From positions 227,988,578-228,052,577 of the forward strand of contig CP136062.1 in the NCBI GenBank assembly GCA_032622095.1: a DNA stretch of 64,000 nt. Reading direction: 5' to 3'. This stretch comes from Siphonodentalium dalli (Eukaryota; Mollusca; Scaphopoda; Gadilida; Siphonodentaliidae). The stretch's first letter is position 1; each line of letters opens with the position of its first letter. A model generated the notes under the pieces. It made no database searches. It saw only the letters and a list, made by a program, of their open reading frames with translations, and had not been told where the DNA came from. Of the stretch, positions 10,905 through 21,761 are shown in pieces. Made by a program: the position numbers and the translations under genes.

Positions 10905-11328
10905 CAAGTCTGAGTTTAGTGTGCCTGTCATTTGCATAATGAGGTCCCCAAAGGTTGAATTGAATGACGCTATCCAGCATAGCGGGCTAGCATAACTATT
11001 CTGGGGACCCCATTCTGCTTAGGCCTCATCTTCTCTGGAATGTTTTTTTATTATCAAATTTCTATATAAACATCTGCACATAGATTCTATTTCTTTTTTA
11101 GTTTAGTTTCTCTATATCCCCAAATTGCCAGACGACACATTGCATAATCTAGGTTCCCAATTGGTGCTCATCACAATATTCAACATTTGGGAACTTCAAT
11201 CTGAGTCTATGTCTCCCATAGTAGATGGGGCCATGCAGAATGGGGTTCCCATAGGGTAAATTTAGTGATGCTAGCCCGCTCTGGGGACCTCATTCTGCAA
11301 ATGACAGGCACACTAAACTCAGACTTGG
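10905..11328. mobile_element. TIR element with hairpins, family M7 variant, copy d
   Basis: The ends CAAGTCTGAGTTTAGTGTGC and GCACACTAAACTCAGACTTG are perfect inverted repeats. They continue into CTGTCATTTGCA(T/G)AATGAGGTCCCC. Inner copies of GCGGGCTAGCAT and the CCCATTCTGC segments are the M7 hairpin parts, partly eroded. Confidence 0.8.
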
Positions 11329-11617
11329 GTCCTAATTATAATGGCTAGGCCTATGCGCCGAATTGTCGGTTGTCTCGCTCTGACTAGGATGCATGCACTA
11401 TAGGTTATACACATAGGATTTCCATTACACATTAGGCTGCACAGGATCTCCCAAAATGCGCACGAAGTTACCCAGATCATTTTTTTCATAATTTTTTTCT
11501 TACATTCTTTATAAAATTTTATCGTTTTTTCTTACATTATTCAACAATTTTTATCATTTGTTTTCATTTATTCTTACATTTTTTAACAATTATAAAAACT
11601 AATATAAAATTTGTTAG

Positions 11618-11690
11618 GCCAATGCATTATCTTATATATGCGAGGCGACATTGTCGACTCGCATATATAAGAGAATGCATTGGCACAGGG
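11618..11690. repeat. Solitary M3-type hairpin
   Basis: A single AATGCATTATCTTATATATG/CATATATAAGAGAATGCATT hairpin with CACAGGG on the right, without the outer TTAACCCTTTACCC ends. It is preceded by the T-rich spacer (TTCTTACATT...TTTAACAAT) found between hairpins in full elements. A truncated or decayed M3 copy. Confidence 0.8.
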
Positions 11691-11712
11691 TTTTCGCAAA
11701 AGTGAAGTTACC

Positions 11713-12199
11713 TAGATCATGCCACGAATCTCTGCTCTAGATATGCCCGTAGAGATCATATTCTACCTGTACAAACCCTTTTTGATGTTGTGACAGGGAA
11801 GTTTATAACATTGAGAAAAAAACAGAGCAGGTATTACATCTATTAGTTACTGTCTGTTCTTTAATAATGTGCTGCATTGCAGATAAAGGTCCCAACTCGA
11901 AATTGCTAAATTTAGGTGACTGTCGGCGATTTTGCTTTGAGTCGCTTACAATTATTGAATTTCTCCCGGGTAACTAATTCAATATTTATCAGCTCACAAA
12001 AGTCACAAAAAGCTGGGTCCACCCTTACTGTGAAGTAGATTATTGAGGAACAAGTATTAACAAAGAAATATATTCCCTGTGTCTTGTTTGTTCAATGTTC
12101 AATAAAGTTATATGTCAGAACAACAACACGTTCCCATGATTTGTTCTGGTGGAATATGATCTCTACGGGCTAAAATGGAGATTAATGACACGATCTAGA
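11713..12199. mobile_element. TIR element, family M8, copy b
   Basis: Starts ATCATGCCACGAATCTCTGC...GCCCGTAGAGATCATATTC and ends GAATATGATCTCTACGGGC...GGAGATTAATGACACGATCT. The interior parallels copy a (TTCTTTAATAATGTGCTGCA; GGTCCCAACTCGAAATT; GAGCTCACAAAAGTCAC-like segment). Confidence 0.82.
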
Positions 12200-12689
12200 A
12201 GTTACCCGTATCTTTTTTTAACATCTTGAATTCGCCACAAACGTTAATATAGATGCCACGTCCGATCTGACACCATAAAAACCACAACCTATACGTATTC
12301 TAAACCATACCATAGTTAGATCGGACCCATGAGCCCATTAATATGATAATTTGGTCGCCAGATATCGACTTTCAAAAAAAGAAGTGTTAGTACGTTGTGA
12401 AATGTTGTCAATCTAGCAAAAATTCCAACAATCGCCTGTAATAAATTGCGTCCACGCGATTGTCACCGAAAAGCGGTATCTGATCTAACGCGTTCTCTAT
12501 TATTATTGTTTTAATATGCCGGGTTTTTTTTTTATCTGGCATTTTCGGGTACCCACCAGCCCAAAAACTGCAAACAAAATATTTTTTAACTCAAAATATT
12601 TTTTACACCCCCCCCCCAAGTTTAACTAATTTTGGTCTAAAACCGCATAAAATCCTACTGATATCACTCATATGACTGGGAAATGATAT

Positions 12690-13900
12690 CCTTAAGTTCA
12701 AATGACAGTTTAACATGTTTCAGAGCCTGTTTTAATCACAGGTATTAGGCACAATATTTTTTTATTTAATAAAAAATCTCGGAAAGGTATCTCTCTCATT
12801 TTTGATAGAGGTAAGCATTTTTCTCTACAAAAGCAACATTTTTTTTATTATTGATCTGTAATTGCAGCACTATGTGACCAAATAATCATAGTTTTCAAAA
12901 AAGTTTGGTTCGCCGTCGTATTTGAGATTAGTGAACATAGAAAAACATTTAAAGTTAATTTATTTGGTTGGTACCCGAAACGTCCGTCCAATGAAAAATC
13001 AAACCCCTAAATCACCGAAATCTATACTCTAATCATCAAACTAAATAGCCCTATTGTCAAACAGACGTTGTTTCATGAAGGACCGCTAATTTGGGTGTGG
13101 TACTCAACATACATCGAGTTTAATAACGATTTTTGTCTTTTTTTCCCGTCAGTTTTACAAATTACTTTTCGCGGGAGGCCATTTTGAAAGTGCGAAACAA
13201 ACTCGAGAAACGCTGCAGTAAATGACTCCAAAATAAAATAATTATACATCGATAAAAAAAAGGGTTTATCTAATTCCTTATCTAGTGGGTATTATATATC
13301 CACCGCGTGATTTTTGTCATTAAGAATGCCGGATATCAATTAAAATAGAGATATTAAAATTAATTTAATAAAGTTCAAGTTGGTTTCGCTTTCAGTTTTG
13401 CAAAATGGCCTCCCGCGAAAAGAAATCTGTAAAACTGACGTTTTTAAACTCGATGTATGTTGAGTACCACCCCCAAATTAGCTGTACTTCGTGAAACAAC
13501 GTCTGTTTGACAATAGGGCTATTTAGTTTGATGATAATAGTATAGATTTCGGTAATTTAGGGGTTGGATTATTTGATTTTTTGATTTTTTATTGGACGGA
13601 CGTTTCGGTACCAAAAAATAAATTTCATTGACAACTTCGAATAATTTTCTGTGATCACTTGTTTAAAGTACGACTGAAAGCTAAACTTTAACCAAAAATA
13701 TGATTACTTGGGCACATAATGCTAGAATTCCAGATCAATTTGATAAAAAAAAATTGCTTTTGTGAGGATGATTTTTTACCTCCTATTTTCACTATCAGCC
13801 TTGATAATTACCTTTATATATTTAAAAAAAATTGTTTGTTTGGCCAAATACCTGTGGTTTTAATAGAACAAATGGTTAATAAAGGTAAATATGAAGATTT
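12690..13900. mobile_element. ~1.2-kb foldback with arms of about 500 bp
   Basis: The best-matching arm parts are GGCTATTTAGTTTGATGAT (13519) against ATCATCAAACTAAATAGCCC (13035), GGCCTCCCGCGAAAAG against CTTTTCGCGGGAGGCC, and the outer GGACGGACGTTTCGGTACC against GGTACCCGAAACGTCCGTCC. Similarity extends outward, more diverged, to AATCACAGGTATTAGGC (12733) against the inverse near 13850. The central loop is about 200 bp. No protein is recognised. The 66-residue frame at 13719 is on the right arm and AT-rich. Confidence 0.75.
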
Positions 13901-14161
13901 AAAAACAAATACTGACTAATAGCCATTTGTCTACCACATGTACATGCAATATAGTGTCTAGGTCAGTGTGTGATGAGAGTATTCTATAGGTCTTCCTGAG
14001 TGGTCAAATTCCATACTGCTAAATGGAAATTATAATGCATTGATTCTGTGGACAAATACAGTAATACACCAGAAGCTGATAGGTGCACATAAAACACTAT
14101 TATAAGTTGTATGCATCCAATCTTACAAAACAAATTATACATATCCAGTGAGATTAATATT

Positions 14162-14309
14162 ATCCATCATGACATGGGGTGTGGGATGGAAAAATCTCAC
14201 CCGAGGGGCCAGATATTTGGGCCGGACACGAGGCTTGCCGAGTGTCCAGACCAAATATCTGGCCCCGAGGGTGAGATTTTCCCATCCCACACCCCAGTTC
14301 ATGATGGAT
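14162..14309. repeat. 148-bp near-perfect hairpin
   Basis: CCATCATGACATGGGGTGTG is mirrored by CACACCCCAGTTCATGATGG, with inner GAGGGGCCAGATATTTGG/ CCAAATATCTGGCCCCGAG and a loop GCCGGACACGAGGCTTGCCGA. Overlapping ORFs here are palindrome artefacts. Related words (GTGAGATAG, AATCTCACCC) recur near 15110-15170. Confidence 0.85.
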
Positions 14310-14439
14310 CATTTTTCTCCCAACCCAAGAGCCTCATTCCGATTTTTTGTTTTATACCAATCTTTGGCACATTCCAGTAGCTTCGTAACGGTATATCTTG
14401 GAAGAAATCTGATGCGATATTCGTGATTAACTGGGATGA

Positions 14440-15690
14440 TTTCGGTATATACCAAAGGTATATACTGTAAAAACAAAGTGCGTTACCCCTGCGCGCAGGG
14501 TTAATACGTTAGGGTGAAATCGACACGGTCTTGTGAAAACGACACGAATACGTCACATCGTTGCACCTGCATACATTCCGAGAAACGCGCGTATTGATAT
14601 GAAGTATATACAACTGGACTAATCGTGTTTGTCATCGGAAATGACCATTAGAAAAGGAAACATGTGAATATATGACAGACAAAATTAATGTAAGTTAGAC
14701 GCGTTCGACGATGACAACTGTTCGAATGTGGAATTATTTCGTTCGTCATTTGTGAAGCGGCTATTGTTTACCTGTTACGAAATGTGCCAGTGGTGCCAGT
14801 TTCGCTTGGGGTCTTCCGTTTTATGGAATATGTTCGCAAATTAGTCGTTTATATTTCATGTTATATATGCAACTCTGTGTCTGTAAGTGAGGTTATGTTG
14901 AATGTTTTTCGTGATTAACAGTTGAGGCTTATCTCCATTTGTATTAGCGTCCACGAATTCGTTCGTATTTATTTACTTGAAACGTGAAGCGTAACTAGTT
15001 GGTCGCCATTGTTTTGATCTGTTTTTTTCACACAAAACATGATGACGGATTGTTAAATTAGTTCCGGCTCTTAATTAAATAGGTAAAGCAGTCACGTGGG
15101 TGGTGTGAGATAGATGGTCACGTGTTATGTGAGACAGGGAAATCTCACCCAGCTATCTCACACTGGCTGCCTGTGCTAAAGTGTGTAGGGGGTGGGAGAA
15201 ATCATTTTCCCCTGCCAGCTATTACATGAACCGACCATGTGTTTTGGCTATTTGGCTGTGATTCATTTCAAGCTGATAACGTATCAAGACAGTGAACTCA
15301 ATCTTGACCTTTGAGTCTCTGTTGACATTTTGTAGACATATCCATGACATATCAGTAATGTGTTGTTAAGCTTCAATTCAACTAGAGTTGACATATTTTA
15401 GAAAATAAATACATATCTAGAGAGGATATTTACCAGACTGTAAATATCACAGTAGTGAGATCATCTGAGTTGATAAACATGCAAATAATTCATTGATTAG
15501 CTTGATGCACTGATGACAGCTATTTTCTAGCCATTGATAGTCAAATTAATGTTTGAGACACCTGCTCACTATTATTCCATTCACACAATGATCCAGGCTT
15601 AAAGGTCTTAGTTACATGAGGACAAGTTTATTTATTTCAGTTTAACATTTCTTAGAGCTTCTTTCGAAGTGTGTCGGGAAGGAATTTTTC
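14440..15690. other. Intron 1 segment without recognised elements
   Basis: Mixed-composition intronic DNA. Near 15090-15170 there is a small fold (GGTGTGAGATAGATGG; AATCTCACCCAGCTATCTCACAC) related to the hairpin at 14.2 kb. No exon seen. Confidence 0.4.
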
Positions 15691-15756
15691 ACCTCATCGT
15701 CCCATATGCAACATAATCGCGAAATGTCACCTCCACTGAGGCCCATATAAGTTCAC

Positions 15757-15834
15757 AGTAACATAGATAAGGTCCCAGTAACATAGATAAGGTCCCAGTA
15801 ACATAGATAAGGTCCCTGTAACATAGATAAGGTG
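15757..15834. repeat. 20-bp tandem repeat, four copies
   Basis: The unit GTAACATAGATAAGGTCCCA is repeated four times with one substitution (CCCT) before the array decays into GGTGTTTTTA. Confidence 0.92.
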
Positions 15835-15933
15835 TTTTTACAGTTATCATATGTTTTAAACTGGTACAAATGTCAAATATGGGCACAAAGGGTCTTTATA
15901 GTTAAAAAAAAATAGCATGAGGTTGTAAAAAAT

Positions 15934-16005
15934 TGCGTTTTGTGTGCTCTCGTGAAACCCACCCACCCGGCGTTTTGTTTGCTCTCGTGAAACCCACCCA
16001 CCCGG
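15934..16005. repeat. 36-bp tandem duplication
   Basis: GCGTTTTGTKTGCTCTCGTG followed by AAACCCACCCACCCGG occurs twice in direct succession with one substitution. Confidence 0.92.
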
Positions 16006-16154
16006 CATACCATCCTGCAAATTTTGTATTACTCCCCTTCTGTAATGAATGGTTCTGTGGATTTTGACGATGCCTGTGTCATACAAATAATGGTGATTGC
16101 AAGTATGTTCCTTTTGTATTTGTCTTGTAAGCCGAACATTACATGCGGCATGAG

Positions 16155-16438
16155 CAAGCCTTGAAATAGTGTGCCTGTCATTTGCAGAATGAGGTCCCCA
16201 GAGGGTGAATTTAGTGATGCTACCCCGCATAGCGGGCTAGCATCACCAAATTCACCCTCTGGGGACCTCATTCTGCTTACATCTTAGCAAGCCTTGAAAT
16301 AGTGTTCCTGTCATTTGCAGAATGAGGTTCCCAGAGGGTGAATTTGGTGATGCTAGCCCGCTATGCGGGGTAGCATCACTAAATTCACCCTCTGTGGACC
16401 TCATTCTGCAAATGACAGACACACTATTCCAAGGCTTG
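16155..16438. mobile_element. Double-hairpin element, family M7 (CTTGAAATAGTGTGCCTGTC), copy a
   Basis: Ends: CAAGCCTTGAAATAGTGTGC and CACACTATTCCAAGGCTTG. Inside are two ~90-bp hairpins with arms CAGAATGAGGTCCCCAGAGG/ CCTCTGGGGACCTCATTCTG and loop strand TACCCCGCATAGCGGGCTAG. The second hairpin is inverted relative to the first. The plan resembles M3, although no sequence is shared. Confidence 0.88.
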
Positions 16439-16570
16439 GGCATGAGATGTCAAATCGGGCCGGGCATCTTTAAATAATCACCTCTAATAAAGAGCATGAA
16501 TAATTTTGCTCTTTTGTTATTTGACAGCGACACCTTTTAACCCTTTCACGACGGGAGCTGAGCTGGAGCA

Positions 16571-16985
16571 GCATTAAAGATCCTGTGCCAGTGCCTTCTC
16601 TTATAAATACGAGTCTGTCGTAGGGATCTCTCGAGCCTCGCATATATAAGAGAATGTATTGTCTTACAAGATTAATGTAAATAATGTTAGGTCAAAGTGT
16701 CCTCTAATAAATGCGAGGCTGCCTGTATGGGAGACCCGCATATATAAGAGAATGCATTGGCACTGTGTTTTCTCAAAATTTCAGGAAGCTCTAGAAATAA
16801 TTTTGCTCGTTCGTTATTTGACAACGACACATTTTAACCCTTGCATGGCGGGAGATGTGCTGGTGCAGCATTAAAATTCGTGTGCATATACATGCTAGTT
16901 TCCCATATCGAGCCTCGCATATATAAGATAATGCATTGGTTTACAAGATCAAGGCAAATATTGTTAGGCTAATGTATTCTCTTAT
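16571..16985. repeat. Diverged cluster of M3-type hairpin relics
   Basis: Several imperfect copies of the CTCTTATATATGCGAG arm occur (for example CGCATATATAAGAGAATG at 16637 and 16737, and TAATGCATTGG at 16930). They carry substitutions and different loops (GAGTCTGTCGTAGGG, GAGGCTGCCTGTATGGGAG). The neighbouring text CGGGAG..TG.GCTGG.GCAGCATTAAA recurs here twice and at 31.3 kb, marking an older subfamily. Confidence 0.7.
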
Positions 16986-17164
16986 ATATACACACATAAC
17001 CGTACTGTAAACATCGGTGTTTATTTTCATCTTAATATTTGTATCAGTGTTAGGTAGGTATGTATGCTGGTTGTTTTTTAGTGTTTTTTAAATTGGAAAT
17101 TCTGCTTAACTTGATATCAAAGTATCAAATAACATAGTATCCCATCTTCGAATGCATTTTACGA

Positions 17165-17564
17165 TTAACCCTTTACCCAACAAACCGGCCAAAACCGGCC
17201 AAATAAAGCTTCAACAGCCTAAAATATCTTCGGTCTGTCTCAATAGAACCATACAAATATGGATATCATTGGAACCGGCTCATTGACCACATTGTGATGG
17301 TTATAGTTATGCCCTGTGCCAATGCATTCTCTTATATATGCGAGTCGACCATAGGTCGCCTCGCATATATAAGAGGATGCATTGGCCTAATAAAAACCTT
17401 TTTTTAACACTTTTTACAATTTTTTCTTACATTCTTTAACAATTTTATAATTTTTAATGTGTTAAGCCAATGCATTCTCTTATGTATGCGAGGCGACCTA
17501 TGGTCGACTCGCATATATAAGAGAATGCATTGGCACAGGGCCCTTCTGTTGGGTAAAGGGTTAA
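17165..17564 (+). mobile_element. Double-hairpin MITE, family M3, copy b
   Basis: TTAACCCTTTACCCAACAAACC at the left, TGTTGGGTAAAGGGTTAA at the right, TTAA at both ends. The unique arm is on the left (AAGCTTCAACAGCC, ATATGGATATCATTGG), then hairpin, T-rich spacer, hairpin. Forward orientation, nearly identical to copies e, f and g. Confidence 0.93.
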
Positions 17565-17852
17565 GACCCCCGGCGTGCTGGGAAGTTTCCTCTCAGCATT
17601 GATCAGTAGGCTGATAAGAATAAAACAGCTAAGGTCCAGAATTTGACCTGACTCGATTGTCCATGCATGTATAGTCTTTTTTATAACGTTAATACAATGC
17701 ACGTATCTAAACATGGAGAGTAGATTTGTTTTGATAACGATATATTTAGAGGCCCGTTCGATAAAACAATGCATTATAAACCTGAATAATTTAATCACAT
17801 GCTGTCAAACAACAGAATACTATAAAACCATTGGTTGTCACACATTTAGCCA

Positions 17853-18206
17853 TTAACCCTTTACCCAACAAACCGGCCAAAACCGGCCAAATAAAGCTTC
17901 AACAGCCTAAAATATGTTCGGTCTGTCTCAATAGAACCATACAAATATGGATATCATTGGAACCGGCTCCTTGACCACATTGTGATAGTTACAGTTATGT
18001 CCTGTGCCAATGCATTCTCTTATATATGCGAGTCGACCATAGGTCGCCTCGCATATATAAGAGAATGCATTGGCTTAAAAACAATTTTATAATTTTTAAT
18101 GTGTTAAGCCAATGCATTCTCTTATATATGCGAGGCGACCTATGGTCGACTCGCATATATAAGAGAATGCATTGGCACAGGGCCGTTATGTTGGGTAAAG
18201 GGTTAA
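17853..18206 (+). mobile_element. Double-hairpin MITE, family M3, copy c (short spacer)
   Basis: Full TTAA-bounded ends and both hairpins are present. The inter-hairpin spacer is reduced to TTAAAAACAATTTTATAATT..., about 45 bp shorter than in copy b, consistent with an internal deletion in the T-rich part. Confidence 0.92.
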
Positions 18207-18399
18207 AGTTATTTCTCGATAACCTAACGTTCGTGATTGCAACTTCTGCTGTAGAAATGGCAGCATTCATAGCAGCATCGTGTCATGTGACCACTCCTAT
18301 ATCGCGTGCCTAAACTGTACATGACAACTATTCGATACTTTCTGCGATAAAAGCGGGCATTCCGGTGTTGCGTCAAAATTCATTCAGACTGCCCTGCCA

Positions 18400-18789
18400 T
18401 TAACCCTTTACCCAACAGAACGGCCCTGTGCCAATGCATTCTCTTATATATGCGAGTCGACCATAGGTCGCCTCGCATATATAAGAGAATGCATTGGCAT
18501 AACACATTAAAAATTATAAAATTGTTAAAGAATGTAAGAAAAAATGGTAAAAAGTGTTAAAAAAAGATTTTTTTTAGGCCAATGCATTCTCTTATATATG
18601 CAAGGCGACCTATGGTCGACTCGCATATATAAGAGAATGCATTGGCACAGGGCATAACTGTAACTATCACAATGTGGTCAAGGAGCCGGTTCCAATGATA
18701 TCCATATTTGTATGGTTCTATTGAGACAGACCGAAGATATTTTAGGCTGTTGAAGCTTTATTTGGCCGGTTTGTTGGGTAAAGGGTTAA
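18400..18789 (-). mobile_element. Double-hairpin MITE, family M3, copy d
   Basis: Reverse orientation, from TTAACCCTTTACCCAACAGA to TTGGGTAAAGGGTTAA. Only one GGCCGG repeat is in the unique arm (others have two). Three M3 copies thus lie within 1.6 kb (17.2-18.8 kb). Confidence 0.92.
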
Positions 18790-19124
18790 CGTTACTGTTA
18801 ATTAGCCATCAATACTTCACTACATAAGTGCTTCAGTGCATAATTACCTAGGACAATCAACAAGACTCGATCCAACATGTAGTTTCAACGAAATGAAGTG
18901 TCAGAAACTAATAACTCGTGTCACAGTACAGGCGAAGCATTTCCGGAACACCTTCTGCCACAATGGAGCGACCAGTTGACAAGCGCGTGCACATTCACCA
19001 GTCAATCAAAAGCGATAACTAAATTACGTCACTTGATCAATCGATAAATGGATGTTTTATTGACAGCATGCTTGTCCATTTAAACTTTGGATGCGTCTTT
19101 TTCTTTGGAAATAATCTCAAAGTG

Positions 19125-19776
19125 TTAAAGGGGTACTGTACACAGGAATAGACTTTTTTTTTATTTACTCCCATTGAAATAACTTTCAAGTTAGATTGTG
19201 TTCGTGTTATATGAGTTTCGTATAAACCTAATTTAGCGAAGAAAATATTGATCTTGGAAACAAAAATATTACGATTTCAAATTACGCGCCATGTTTTTGA
19301 CCTTCACCGGAGAAGACTCAGGTCGCAGAAAGAACCGGAAGTTCATTGTTCACAGCTTCAATTGATGTATCCAATCTCTTCCATCGAACAATCTCACTCC
19401 CTATAAAAATAATTGACGCTTTATCACTCTTGTTTCTTTCTCCTTTTTCCGAATCGGTTATAGCGGGCCTTCCTTTTGCAGGTAACATGTTATGTTTGCC
19501 ACTCAATAATGTTCGCGAACGACCTTCGATAAAAGACACTCGACAGATACGATTTCAAGAACGGTAACTCATACTGGCATAATTCGCCATTTTATGACTC
19601 CAGCCATAAATGATTTTATATTAAATAATTCAATTTTACTTTTGTGATAGCCTGTTAACCGGAACGTTTTCAGTAGACATTGTCGACTCAAATTAGTTAT
19701 TTTAAAATATAATATTGATATTAGATCACTATGGTCACCGGAAATTTATTGAAATTGGGGTACAGTACCCCTTTAA
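19125..19776. mobile_element. TTAA-ended TIR element, family M4, copy b
   Basis: TTAAAGGGGTACTGTACACA to GGGTACAGTACCCCTTTAA. It aligns along its full length with the element at 4610-5254, differing by substitutions and small indels. Confidence 0.87.
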
Positions 19777-20839
19777 GCTTCTATTTAGGGTAGTTATCCT
19801 GTGATATGACGGATTTAATTATACGAAGTAACGGACACGGACTGTCGACAGATGGCGGTGGAGATGTCTCACCCCCAAATGTGGCCAAAATGTTAGAAGC
19901 TGGAAATTCCATGAGCGAAACAACGTAAATTAGAAGCTTCAAAAATAGGCTAAATTATTATCATTCGTACGCCCCTACTGCTAAACTGCTATGGTATTAT
20001 GATACCCTGTGAGTCTTGTTCAGGAACAATGATGTTAAAGCAAATATGTTGGGCCCTAATGTATACCTACTGGGTCAAAGTTCAGCCTTACTCAGTTTCC
20101 ATTTTGTTTCGATTATGATGGGGTGGGGACGATAATCCCATATGAGTGATGCCGTTGTGGTTGGATGTTACAGTGATGTGAAACACTCCGGTAGGGTGAT
20201 CAAATAGAAATGGAGAATAATCTTGCTCAAAGTAGTTATTTTTACAATTATCATATCCAAATTGACAACACACATCGTCAGTCTTATATTTTAATTAAAT
20301 GCATTGACTCTTGGTGGCGAATCGTTTTTGTTAGTTTATCACCAATAGTTACGTCCCGAATCGAGAAGTAAATATTTCCAATTGAGCGTACATGTAGTTC
20401 GGACGATGTTTTCCATGGAGTGGTACGGTCGATTTGCTTGAAATTTTCGGCGATGTTAGTAGAATGCTACATTCCTCCAGTTGTCATAGCTCCGATATAA
20501 TAATAATATTAACTGATGAGTTTCACGCACCCGAACAATGTCATAATAATAATGATAATGATTTTTGTCATTTTGTAGGTATTTGAATACTCGACCGACT
20601 AGTATCTAAACAAATATGGTATATTCATCGCCGCTGCCGTTGCACGACCTTTTGTCCTCTGGTGATGCCATAAATGAAAACATCCAATCACATCAATCTA
20701 AAAGTTGGGTTCAGCGCCAACCCTGTGAATAATACTGTTTCCTGGCGTACTCACCAGGAGTCGTACAGAACCAAGTGTCACATACATGTACAGTCATATA
20801 CACCCATCTAACTAAGTGACAAAATGTAACAATAAAATA
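19777..20839. other. Intron 1 segment, nothing recognised
   Basis: No repeat ends, exon-like frame or RNA gene could be supported. Two short ATAATAATAATGATAATG-type runs occur near 20500-20560. Confidence 0.4.
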
Positions 20840-21279
20840 TTAAATTGGCATAATCAGAATTACTATTTCCTTGACTTCTTGGGTAAAACACATTTAATTC
20901 GAGTCGAGAACCCATCCATCAAAGCTCAGAGTGATCAGACATCGATTTTTGAAATCTATTATTTTTCACCACCAATAATTTTTAGCGGCCCAGTAAAAGT
21001 CGACAAGAAGACTGTATTGGACCAAATTGCGGATGAAGTTGGATAACTCTAAAATCAAGTGGTTTTTCTGTGTCAGATATTTGACAAACCGGCACAATTT
21101 CGTTGAACAAAATGTTGATAAATAACAGGTTTTGGGCAATTTTAGACTATAGTTGACTGGTTACCATTACCTTTAGGCAATTAATCGATTCTGATAACAG
21201 AAGCGGCATTTCAAAAAAATGGTGTTGTTGTTGGAATCTGGTGATATAGGGACGATCGAATCGGATTGAGTACCTTTAA
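20840..21279 (+). mobile_element. MITE family M1, copy b, ending 22 bp before exon 2
   Basis: The right end TCGGATTGAGTACCTTTAA is intact. The left end is decayed (TTAAATTGGCATAATCAG). The interior has TTCGAGTCGAGAACCCATCC, AAAGTCGACAAGAAGAC, GGATGAAGTTGGATAACTC and TTGTTGTTGGAATCTG. Only 22 bases separate its last base from exon 2, so the branch point of intron 1 probably lies inside it. Confidence 0.85.
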
Positions 21280-21301
21280 ATGAAAGTGTTTTTTTCGACA
21301 G

Positions 21302-21605
21302 GCATGGAAGAGACGTTGGGTCGAGATCCACGTAATGTCGAATTTGACGTCAGGAGAGTATGCTGCCAAGCTAGACATATATCCCAACGAGGAGAGTGCG
21401 AACATGGGCGCAATGAAAACCACGTTTCTGCTCGAGGCCGTGACGTCAGTGAAGCTACGCAAGTCCAAGACGCACAAATTTGCATTTGAAATCTCCGAAC
21501 AAGCGCCCGTTATTGAGCTATGTGGACAATCGGAGAGCGATTCTCATATGTGGATGCATAAACTCAGACAGATTTTCTGGCCGAACACAAACGGTCATAC
21601 CGAAG
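21302..21605 (+). CDS. DOK-like adaptor, coding exon 2 (PH domain body)
   Basis: The acceptor TTTTTTTCGACAG is followed by GCATGGAAGAGACGT (AWKRR); the donor is GAAG|GTAGGT. The exon encodes residues 26-126 plus the first base of codon 127. WKRRWVEIH is PH strand beta2. AAKLDIYPNEESA corresponds to the 'LEyY.ne' strand of DOK/IRS PH domains, HKFAFEI to a later strand, and DSHMWMHKLRQIF to the C-terminal helix with its invariant Trp (MWM). The PH domain therefore ends about residue 123, with only a short HTEE linker before the PTB domain, as in DOK proteins. A small transposon ends 22 bases upstream of the exon and a 3-kb minisatellite begins about 155 bases downstream. Confidence 0.93.
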
Positions 21606-21761
21606 GTAGGTAGTAAAACTCAACTCCCATATCGGGACCCCTCGGTGGTTACCCCAGCAAGATTGATCGCTCACCAACCCGTTATTATTCGTCCAGTACC
21701 GACCCCAAACTCAGTGGCAAAACGACGTTGATTCTTCGGAAAGAGGATAGTTTTATAAATA

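Noticed and set aside
14111-14426. 89- and 92-residue overlapping ORFs
   Set aside because: They cross both arms of a 148-bp palindrome and have no recognisable protein features.
17995-18313. ORFs over the M3 elements giving similar peptides (CANAFSYICEST..., QCILLYMRVDHRSP...) at 10.0, 18.0, 28.3, 30.1 kb
   Set aside because: They are translations of the hairpin arms. Similarity between them reflects shared transposon DNA, not a gene family.
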